Assembly: GCF_001558155.1 (NCBI RefSeq)
Contig: NZ_LOAS01000008.1
Location: 124,001 to 188,000, forward strand
DNA: 64,000 nucleotides
Direction of reading: 5' to 3'
From: Aliiruegeria sabulilitoris
GTDB taxonomy: Bacteria > Pseudomonadota > Alphaproteobacteria > Rhodobacterales > Rhodobacteraceae
Part shown: piece by piece, positions 26,949-34,126 of the stretch
How positions within the stretch are numbered: position 1 is the first letter of the stretch
Layout of the letters: every line of letters starts with the position of its first letter
The notes under the pieces: generated by a model
Databases searched by the model: none
Seen by the model: only the letters and a program-made list of their open reading frames with translations
What the model was told of the DNA's origin: nothing
Program-made: the position numbers and the translations under genes

Positions 26949-28576
26949 TATGTTGTCTCCTCCATTGGTGTGTTTATTTCCGGACCCTCCACGTCCGGGG
27001 GGGTGATCTCGGCTTTCCGACCTGGCGCTACCAGACCGTAATGCGCAAAGATCTCGTTCGGCGCGTCGTGTTCTTCGAGATGCCGGGCAGCCGCGGCTTC
27101 GAGCCGACGGCATGTCGCTGGATCGTCCAGTGGGTTCTCCTGCTCCGGGTCGGTGGCCAGATCGAACAGGGGCGATTTCGCCGGGCGCCTTGCCGTTGCT
27201 TCGAACCCGGCCTCCCCGATTGGCGGCATGGCGTCGAAGCGCAACAACGGACTCCCCTTGGTGAAATCCATCGGCGGCGCCAACCGTGCGGTCTCAAGTT
27301 CCGCGAGCGAAAAGTCCCGGTCGATATGATGCGGCTCAAGTGTGTATTGGCCGAGCCCCGAAGCGGTCTCGTCCGTCGGGTAGAGGTAGTAGGTGAATCG
27401 GCCATCGGTCACGCAGATTGGCCCGGCGAACATGCCCAGGATCGCAGTCTCACGCCCGACGTCTTCGCCCTGCAACGCCGGAAGCAGCGAATGCGCCCGC
27501 ACTTCCGGCGGAATCGGTGCGCCGTGCAGTTCCAGTATGGTCGGCATCAGATCGGTGGTCTGTGTGAGCCCCGAATATCGGCCGGGTTTGCACTCGGGGT
27601 GCCTGATCATCAGCGGTATGTGCGAGATCTCCTCGTAGAGAGGCATCTTGTTCTTTCCCCACCACTCGTGCTCACCCAAAAGGAAGCCATGATCGGTGGT
27701 CACGATCACGCAGGTATCATCCCATCCGTCGGTCTCGTCGAGCCAGTCCAGCAGGCGCCCGAACTGGTCGTCGCAATGCGCAACGAGCGCGGCATAGTTG
27801 GCGCGTGTCTCGGCGATTTCCGCATCCGAGCTTGTGACTTTCTCATAGACCGGCCAATCGAGGATCCTGTCCGTCTTTCCGGCCCCGGTGGACTGGCGAA
27901 AGCGCTCGGGGGCGTTGAAAGGCTCGTGCGGATCGAAGCATTCGATTTGGAGAAACCAGTCATCGCTCGCCGAATTCGTGTCCAGAAATGCCAGGGCTTC
28001 ATCGAAACATTTGACAGTCGACCATGCTTCCTCGCCCTGCTCATCGAGTGTGAGATGGTTGAGTGCGCCGCGAGAGCGTCGCCATTCCGTCTCCGATACG
28101 TTGTGCCGGGTCACGTTCCGGCCTTCCGGGAGGTTCTCGAATGGGTAATGTCGCGGGTCGAACTGTTCCCGGAGAGCGTTTATCGGGGGCGTCACCACGG
28201 CCTTCAACGGATCGTATTCCTGGCCACGAATCATCTGCCAGCTGTCGAAGGCGTTCACGTATCCCGTACCCCCGACCTCCGCATAGTGGAGATGGTCCGT
28301 CACGATGTGGGTGTAGACCCCTCGGGCACTCAACTCTCGGGCAAAGGAGTTGTCGAACGGCTCCAAGGGCCCCCAGGACCTGTGCAGGAAATTCAACCGC
28401 CCCGTATGCATGTCGCGCCGAGCGGGAATGCAGGGCATCGAGCCCACATAATGCCGGTCGAAGACCAGGGCGCGTTCGGCAAAACGACTGAAATTGGGTG
28501 TTGCGAGCGCCGTGCTGCCATAGGCGCCGAGCGCGGATCGGTTGAGCGAGTCGAAAAGGACGAAAATGGTTCGCAT
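26948..28576 (-). CDS. Sulfatase (formylglycine-dependent, type I)
   Basis: 542 residues from ATG 28576, which follows AGGGAGGG; the frame extends six codons upstream only through a weak TTG. CIPARRDMHTGR near residue 50 is the CxPxR motif whose cysteine is converted to formylglycine. FVLFDSLNR near the start and VTTDHGFLLGEHEWWGK supply metal ligands. No signal peptide is seen, so hydrolysis of the sulfate ester is probably cytoplasmic, after uptake by the co-encoded TctABC importer. The natural ester is unknown. No sulfatase-maturing enzyme gene is in the window. Confidence 0.9.
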   Translation of the reverse strand: MRTIFVLFDSLNRSALGAYGSTALATPNFSRFAERALVFDRHYVGSMPCIPARRDMHTGRLNFLHRSWGPLEPFDNSFARELSARGVYTHIVTDHLHYAEVGGTGYVNAFDSWQMIRGQEYDPLKAVVTPPINALREQFDPRHYPFENLPEGRNVTRHNVSETEWRRSRGALNHLTLDEQGEEAWSTVKCFDEALAFLDTNSASDDWFLQIECFDPHEPFNAPERFRQSTGAGKTDRILDWPVYEKVTSSDAEIAETRANYAALVAHCDDQFGRLLDWLDETDGWDDTCVIVTTDHGFLLGEHEWWGKNKMPLYEEISHIPLMIRHPECKPGRYSGLTQTTDLMPTILELHGAPIPPEVRAHSLLPALQGEDVGRETAILGMFAGPICVTDGRFTYYLYPTDETASGLGQYTLEPHHIDRDFSLAELETARLAPPMDFTKGSPLLRFDAMPPIGEAGFEATARRPAKSPLFDLATDPEQENPLDDPATCRRLEAAAARHLEEHDAPNEIFAHYGLVAPGRKAEITPPDVEGPEINTPMEETT

Positions 28577-28634
28577 CAGACCCTCCCTGGTCAACAGTAT
28601 CTTGCCCGATCCGATTGCATTGGAAAATTGAATT

Positions 28635-28650
28635 TATATCGCACCATATA
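28635..28650. promoter_or_regulatory. Dyad TATAT-N6-ATATA, candidate LysR site
   Basis: An AT-rich inverted repeat sits between the divergent sulfatase operon and the LysR gene, about 12 bp before the LysR start. LysR regulators normally bind such dyads between divergent genes. It also overlaps likely -10 sequences. Confidence 0.4.
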
Positions 28651-28662
28651 TAGACTGAAGGA

Positions 28663-29559
28663 ATGGATAAGCTGCTTCTCACCTTTCTGGAGATCTTCCG
28701 GACCGGTTCGCTGACGACAGCCGCATCGCGGTTGAACATCACCCAACCCTCGCTGACAAAACGCTTGCAGCAATTGGAAGACATCTACGGCACAGAGCTG
28801 TTCGAACGCGGCGTTTCAGGAGCGAGGCCCACGCCTGCAGGCCTTGCGCTCGTCGCCTACGCAGAGCGCATCGAGTCGGAGACCCACCAATCGCACGAGG
28901 CAGTCACAGCTGTACGAGAGCGCCGCATGGAAGTGTTGCGGATCGGGGCAGGTCCGCTTTTCCAACTACGGTACTTATGCGGACCATTGCTGAAGATCCG
29001 GCAGGACTTCCCCGACACGCGTATCGAACTTGTGGCAGGTCTCTACCGCGACTCGATGGCAGACCTGAGCAGCTTCCAACTCGATATCGTCTTCGGTGCA
29101 CATGAAGCACACGCCTTGGCGGACCAGCTCCATTTCGTTCCGATGACCGAGGTGGAACAGGGCGTCGCTCTCCGGAAGGGCCACCCCCTTTCGGATGCCG
29201 GGCGCCTGGACGCAACGACACTCTCCGGCCTCGAATGGGTCATCTACGGTAAACGGGCGGAGGACGCTGTCCTGCTCAATGGATTCTTCAAAAGAGCCGG
29301 CATTCCAATACCAAACTACCCGCTCCTGACCAGTTCCTTCACGACCGGCCTGCAAATCGTTGCCGGAAGCGAGGCCGCCATGATGGTTCCGATCGATCTT
29401 GCCCCTGCCCTCCCAGTCTCAGGGATCACGGTTCACAAGACGTCCCCCGAAATCGCATTGATGCCGGCAGGTGGTTTCCTGCGGCGGGCAACCCTGGAAT
29501 TCAAGGTCGTTGCCGCACTGCTGCGGGAAGTTCAGCATGGCATAAATCGGGAGCTGTAG
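28663..29559 (+). CDS. LysR family transcriptional regulator
   Basis: 298 residues. An N-terminal winged helix-turn-helix (about 1-60: LLTFLEIFRTGSLTTAASRLNITQPSLTKRLQQLE, then ELFERG) precedes a LysR substrate-binding fold. It diverges from the sulfatase-tctCBA operon across about 85 bp and is its probable activator, with an imported sulfated compound as the plausible co-inducer. The start at ATG 28663 follows GAAGGA. Confidence 0.88.
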   Translation: MDKLLLTFLEIFRTGSLTTAASRLNITQPSLTKRLQQLEDIYGTELFERGVSGARPTPAGLALVAYAERIESETHQSHEAVTAVRERRMEVLRIGAGPLFQLRYLCGPLLKIRQDFPDTRIELVAGLYRDSMADLSSFQLDIVFGAHEAHALADQLHFVPMTEVEQGVALRKGHPLSDAGRLDATTLSGLEWVIYGKRAEDAVLLNGFFKRAGIPIPNYPLLTSSFTTGLQIVAGSEAAMMVPIDLAPALPVSGITVHKTSPEIALMPAGGFLRRATLEFKVVAALLREVQHGINREL

Positions 29560-29770
29560 TGGGTGGCACCGTCCCAAGTCTCAACTGCTCGAGAGATCGC
29601 CAATTCAGACGTTCGAATTCCGGACATTGGCAGTCTGCTTCGGTGAAGGTTTTCTGATGCGGGCCGCGGCGTGAGTTATCGGCTTGGCGCGACGTCGGCC
29701 CGCGTTGGCAAACCTCCCAGGGAGGAAGCCGCGGGGGGTTGGCGGTGTCTATGGGGAAAGAGTGTTGAGG

Positions 29771-30745
29771 GGCGTTGTTGCGCAATTCGTCCTGAGGCTG
29801 ATCTTCCCCTTTCCCCGGTGGGCTCGCGCCTCACACACGATGTCAGCCGTTCCGAGGGCTGAGAAGCGGTTCATGAGGGCGATGCGGATGTGGATTTCGG
29901 CGGTTTGTCTTTCTGGGGCCCTTGCCATGATGCGTTCACCGAATGCCTTGAGGCATCGCATTCTGGCCTCGACACGGCTTCGGACGTTGTATCCGCTCCA
30001 TCGTTTCCAGAGCGACCTGCCGAAGCGTTGTGAGGCTCTTAGTATCTCGTTACGGGCCTTGGCAGCAGGACCGTCCTCCTTCCACAACCGTCCGTTCCGG
30101 CGAACCGGTATGATCGCTTTGGCGTCTCGGGCAATGATGGCAGAGTGACATCTGCGGGTGTCGTATGCGCCATCGGCGGTCACGGTGCCGATCTGTTCGT
30201 CCTCGGGGATCTATTCCAGCAGGTCTGGCAAGACGGGGCTGTCGCCGTCTCGGCTGGGGCTGAACTCCACCGCTCGGATGTCGGATGTAGTGGTGTCCAT
30301 GGCCAGATGAACCTTGCGCCATTGACTGTCTGCGACTGGTGCCGTGCTTACGAACCTGCCACTCGCCGTCGCCCAGGAACTTGATCCCTGTGCTATCCAC
30401 CAACAGGTTCAACGGCCCGTCAACGCGCCGATAGGGGATCTGGACCTTCAAGGTTCTCTGGCGCCGACACAACGTGCTGAAGTCCGGCACCGGCCAATCG
30501 AGGTCAGCCATTTCCAGAAGGCTGGCAACCATACCGGAGGTCTGGCGAAGCGGCAGGCCAAACAACACCTTCACACTCAGGCAGAACTGGATCGCTGCAT
30601 CGGAGAACACTTCGGGGCGACCAAGTTTGCCCGCCTTCTCGGCAAACCAGGCCATGTCTCGGTCGAACCAGACCAGCAGCGAACCCCGCATTCGAAGCGA
30701 CGCGTTATAAGTAGACCAGTTCGTCGTTCGATAGCGGGGAGGCAT
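29771..30745 (-). pseudogene. IS5-family transposase, frameshift and nonsense mutation
   Basis: The N-terminal part (from ATG 30745, PPRYRTTNWSTYNASLRMRG) includes the first DDE region LLVDSTGIKFLGDGEW. After the residues SRRQ four extra bases (30322-30325) shift the frame. The protein continues in the next frame as WRKVHLAMDTTTSDIRAVEF up to an in-frame TAG at 30211-30213, where CAG is expected. It then resumes as IPEDEQIGTVTADGAYDTRR and runs to the C-terminus through the left inverted repeat. With the two lesions the gene cannot make a full DDE transposase. Confidence 0.8.
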
Positions 30746-30820
30746 GGGCTTCGGAATACCGCCGATCTAACCTACTGGATTCGTGAAGTGAATCCCGCTC
30801 GCTCTTTATGCAACAACGCC
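29771..30820 (-). mobile_element. IS5-family (IS903-like) insertion element, inactive
   Basis: About 1050 bp bounded by the inverted repeats GGCGTTGTTGC (29771-29781) and GCAACAACGCC (30810-30820), which match the GGCxTTGTTGC ends of IS903-like IS5 elements. It carries one transposase frame on the minus strand, interrupted twice. No matching 9-bp target duplication is obvious in the flanks (GTGTTGAGG against GCTTGAAGT), suggesting later erosion or rearrangement. Confidence 0.75.
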
Positions 30821-31012
30821 GCTTGAAGTATTGCTTACCGCTTAACGGGTGCCGCCTCCGAACGCACCGAGGCAATATTTCGGACTTTTGACCGTCCATT
30901 CCCGGCGCCAAGGTCACCTGGACCGGGCTGGATCCTTTTCACGGATCGGGGAGCTGCTCAAAGCGCGGGTTGCGCGGTTTTCGCGCGAGACCGCGCCGCG
31001 ACGCATCCAAAC

Positions 31013-31216
31013 CTATTCCGGTGGATCTTGCGGGACCAGGTCGTCCGGCCCGACGCGGTCGGCAAGGTCGACCAGCGCGGCAAGAATTGCCTGCTCTCGC
31101 GGAGCGAGCCGGTCCGAGGCGCGCAACGCCTCCATTTCCGGCCGCAACACGCTCCATCGCTGGAAAAAATCGAACAGGCTCTCGATAGGCGGCAATTCCT
31201 GCATGTCGTTCGTCAT
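31013..31216 (-). CDS. Small hypothetical protein divergent from SARP gene
   Basis: 67 codons starting at ATG 31216. The sequence begins TNDMQELPPIESLFDFFQRW and ends DDLVPQDPPE, an acidic, helix-rich composition typical of real small proteins. I recognise no family. It diverges from the SARP/TPR gene and lies next to the 17-bp direct-repeat motif, so it may be co-regulated with that system or act as its small partner. It could also be a chance frame; the adjoining longer minus-strand frame (30939-31463) overlaps the SARP coding start and is less credible. Confidence 0.45.
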   Translation of the reverse strand: MTNDMQELPPIESLFDFFQRWSVLRPEMEALRASDRLAPREQAILAALVDLADRVGPDDLVPQDPPE

Positions 31217-31272
31217 CGCTTTTCTTACCTCTGGCAGATCCTGAACCTAATGGGGGATTCGACAGGCCGTCG

Positions 31273-31289
31273 CGTGAAAAAAACGTGAA
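31273..31289 (+). promoter_or_regulatory. Direct-repeat motif CGTGAAAAAAACGTGAA (copy A)
   Basis: Two GTGAA half-sites begin exactly 11 bp apart (31274 and 31285). A 15/17 identical copy lies at 36399-36415 before the second transcription unit. SARP/OmpR-type proteins characteristically bind direct repeats with 11-bp phasing, so this is a candidate self-regulatory site of the SARP-like gene that follows. Confidence 0.5.
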
Positions 31290-31335
31290 GCGCTTTGTAG
31301 CGTGGTATTTCCCGTTTAGAAAAAAGCCGTTGGTC

Positions 31336-32979
31336 ATGGAGGACACTTTGGCGCCGAAACTCGTGATCTCCCTTTTCGGGACCTGTTCTGTCTGCCTTGA
31401 GGGCGGTGGACGTGTCGAGATTCGCGGGGCCAAGCACCGGGCACTCTTCGCGCTTCTGGCCACGGCGCCGATGGGCCGGCGTTCGCGCGCAAACCTGCAG
31501 GAAACGCTCTGGGGCGCCTCCGATTACGATAGCGGCCACCAGAACCTGCGCCGGGCGCTGTCGGACCTGCGCAAGGTCATGGGGCCGGATTTCGACACGG
31601 TGCTGCATACCACCTCCACGGATGTTCAGCTCTCGCTTGACCACACCCATTTCGTCGCCGGACAGGGGGCCTTTCTCAACGACCTGAACGTACGGGAGCC
31701 GGGTTTCGTGGCCTGGCGCGATTCGCTTCGGGCCCGACCCGACCAACTCGCGGCCCTCGGACGGGCGAGCCAGGGCGGCGCTGTCCGTCTGCGCCCGCGC
31801 ATCAGCGCGCTGCCGCTGGCTGCGCCCGATGGCGACACCGCCTTGCGCGTGACCGGCGACTGGGTGGCCGAGGAGATCTGCCGTTCTCTCTCCCGCTCCA
31901 CCCTGCTCACCGTGATCTCGCACCTGTCGGGCCGGGCGATGGCCCAGCGGATGATCGATATTGCCGATGTGCGCGAGACGCTCGGGGTGGATTACCTCGT
32001 GACCGGGACGATCCGGCGCTCCGGGTCGGACGTGATCTGCGATTTCGATTTCCTCGATGTCTCGACCGGCGAGATCCTGTGGAACCGCAATATCCTTGTC
32101 GCCGAAGCCGCGGCGACGATGGCGCTCCCGGAGCGGCTCGCGGACGTGCTGCAGGCCATCGGGCGCTCGGTGGCGCAGACAACGCTGCGCAACCTGCGCG
32201 GTCTGACCCTGCCCGAGATTGCCGATCATGAATTGCTGATCGCCGGCGTTGCCTCGATGCACCGTCGGGCGCTGCGCGATTTCCTCACCGCTCGGCAATA
32301 CCTTGAGGAGAGCGCGGCCCGCGCGCCGCGGTCAACCGATGTGCATGCCTGGCTCGGCAAGTGGCATGTGCTGAACGTGTTCAAGGGTTATTCGACCGAC
32401 CGGGGGAGCGATACCCAGCGAGCGCTCGACTGCACCGCGCGCGCACTCGATCTCGACCCCGATTCCAGCTTCGCGCTGACCATCGACGGCTTTGCCCATG
32501 CCAATATCCTCGGCGAGATCGACGAGGCGGACCGGCGCTACACCGCAGCCCTCGACCGCAACCCGAACGAAAGCCTGAGCTGGCTCTTGCGCGGCGCACT
32601 ACTGGCCTTTCAGGATGACGGCACCGGCGCGGTGCAGGCGACGGACACGGCGCGGCGGCTCTCGCCCATCGACCCGTTCGGGTACTACTTCGACTCTCTG
32701 GCCAGTTCGGCCCACCTTGCGGCAGGGAGTTTCGACCGGGCGCTGGACTTCGCCGAACGCAGCCTGTCGGCCAATGACCGGCACATATCGACCCTGCGCA
32801 CCAAGATCGCCGCCCTGCACAGCCTCGGCGACGGCGACGGGGCGCGGGCGACCGCGGCGGAGTTGATGCGCCGTTTTCCGACATTTCGACTGAACGAATA
32901 CCGCAGCACGCACCCCTCGGCGGAACGTCGGACGGGACGGCTGGTGATCGAGGCACTGCGCGCCTCGGGGATTTCTTGA
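31336..32979 (+). CDS. SARP/AfsR-like regulator with TPR repeats
   Basis: 547 residues from ATG 31336; the frame is open back to a GTG at 31285, which would overlap the repeat motif, and neither start has a strong ribosome site. Residues about 8-85 form an OmpR/SARP-type winged helix (LVISLFGTCSVCLEGGG, AKHRALFALLATAP, NLQETLWG, GHQNLRRALSDLRKVMG). A middle part resembles the TolB/FlgO-like segment found in CadC/adenylate-cyclase-associated regulators (VDYLVTGTIRRSGSDVICDFDFLDVSTGEILW). The C-terminal half is helical TPR repeats (for example TRALDLDPDSSFALTIDGFAHA). Such proteins are transcription activators. It heads the protease/phosphatase gene set, with the next gene 24 bp downstream. Confidence 0.75.
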   Translation: MEDTLAPKLVISLFGTCSVCLEGGGRVEIRGAKHRALFALLATAPMGRRSRANLQETLWGASDYDSGHQNLRRALSDLRKVMGPDFDTVLHTTSTDVQLSLDHTHFVAGQGAFLNDLNVREPGFVAWRDSLRARPDQLAALGRASQGGAVRLRPRISALPLAAPDGDTALRVTGDWVAEEICRSLSRSTLLTVISHLSGRAMAQRMIDIADVRETLGVDYLVTGTIRRSGSDVICDFDFLDVSTGEILWNRNILVAEAAATMALPERLADVLQAIGRSVAQTTLRNLRGLTLPEIADHELLIAGVASMHRRALRDFLTARQYLEESAARAPRSTDVHAWLGKWHVLNVFKGYSTDRGSDTQRALDCTARALDLDPDSSFALTIDGFAHANILGEIDEADRRYTAALDRNPNESLSWLLRGALLAFQDDGTGAVQATDTARRLSPIDPFGYYFDSLASSAHLAAGSFDRALDFAERSLSANDRHISTLRTKIAALHSLGDGDGARATAAELMRRFPTFRLNEYRSTHPSAERRTGRLVIEALRASGIS

Positions 32980-33003
32980 AGCACATAGGGAAAGGACAAG
33001 ACA

Positions 33004-34125
33004 ATGAGCCAATCGGGAGGATTCGGCGGTTTTGGTGGATTTGGAGGCTTCGGCGGTTTCGGCGGCTTTGGCGGATTCGGAGGGTTTGGCGGCTTCGGGG
33101 GTGGTGCGAATTTCACCGGCCTTGGCGGGTTTCTCGGGGCCGACGATACCGGTGGCTATGACGGGCTGACGACATCCGGTCTCGGAATGACGGCGGAGGC
33201 GTTGCGGCACCTGGGCGGCGACACGGAGTCACCGGTGCCGGGCGAACTGACACCGGGCGATCCGTCCAATTACGGGCGCCTCGCGGTCTGGGTGCGCGGC
33301 TCGCTCTATGTGAGCGAATACCTCAGCGGGATCGGCTGGAAATCCTGCAATGCGGGCGACGATCATACCTCTGTGCTGCAAATCGATGGTGCCGACTGGG
33401 TGACACTCCACCGCCCCTCGGCCGAGCTTCTGCGCGACCAGACCCGCCGAGTGGCCGATTACACCGCGTTGCGGGAGGAGCGCGGGGCCGAGATCCTGTC
33501 GCAACTCGGCTTCCCGACGGCCTATTTCGCCATGATCCTCGGGCTGCATTCGGCCTCCAGCAAGAAAACATTCGAGCTGATCACGGCCACGCAGGTCGCC
33601 GCCGCTCATAGCGCGATGATCGTGAAGACGGCGCTGGCCGTGCGGCGACCGGACCAGGTGGACGGGCGGCTCCTGCCGATGATCCCGACGCCGGGACATG
33701 GCTCCTTCCCCTCCGCGCATGCGACGGAAGCCTATGCGGTGCTGACCGTGCTGGAGGCGCTGGTCGAAGCCTGGGGCGGCCATGCAGACCGGGCGGGTCG
33801 GATCGCGATGCTGCGCGGGCTGGCCGAGCGGATCGCGGTCAACCGGACCGTGGCGGGGGTGCATTACCCCATCGACAGCTGGGCCGGCGCGGTGCTGGGC
33901 CGGGCGGTCGGACGGGCGGTGCTTGGCCGCTGTGGGCGCATCGCGGAGGGCGGCGCCTCGGTACTCAATGCGACGGATGTCGATTTCTTCGACCACGATC
34001 TGCGCGATCCGGCGGCATCGGCGGCGGCAGGGCTGAGCGTGGACACGCAGGCGCTCCGCTCCAACCCGATGCCGGCCTTCACCTGGCTCTGGGAGCAGGC
34101 GGCCGGCGAAAGCGAGGGCGGCTGA
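33004..34125 (+). CDS. PAP2/vanadium-haloperoxidase-fold protein with (GGF)9 N-terminus
   Basis: 373 residues; AAAGGA precedes the ATG. Residues 5-31 are nine GGF tripeptides written with varied synonymous codons. The rest has the PAP2-superfamily active-site set: K208 with R215-P216, PSAH with H239, and R281-x5-H287-x3-D291. This set serves lipid-phosphate phosphatases and vanadium haloperoxidases; no obvious array of membrane helices is present, favouring a soluble haloperoxidase-like enzyme. No signal peptide is seen. The GGF tail is an aggregation-prone low-complexity segment. It lies between the SARP regulator and the subtilisin gene, two bases from the latter. Confidence 0.75.
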   Translation: MSQSGGFGGFGGFGGFGGFGGFGGFGGFGGFGGGANFTGLGGFLGADDTGGYDGLTTSGLGMTAEALRHLGGDTESPVPGELTPGDPSNYGRLAVWVRGSLYVSEYLSGIGWKSCNAGDDHTSVLQIDGADWVTLHRPSAELLRDQTRRVADYTALREERGAEILSQLGFPTAYFAMILGLHSASSKKTFELITATQVAAAHSAMIVKTALAVRRPDQVDGRLLPMIPTPGHGSFPSAHATEAYAVLTVLEALVEAWGGHADRAGRIAMLRGLAERIAVNRTVAGVHYPIDSWAGAVLGRAVGRAVLGRCGRIAEGGASVLNATDVDFFDHDLRDPAASAAAGLSVDTQALRSNPMPAFTWLWEQAAGESEGG

Positions 34126-34126
34126 G

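Noticed and set aside
30939-31463. 174-codon minus-strand frame before the SARP gene
   Set aside because: Overlaps the SARP coding start and has shadow-like composition; the shorter 67-codon frame in another phase is more protein-like.
32685-33116. Proline-rich KPPNPP repeat protein on the minus strand
   Set aside because: It is simply the reverse reading of the GGF-repeat codons in the PAP2-fold gene.
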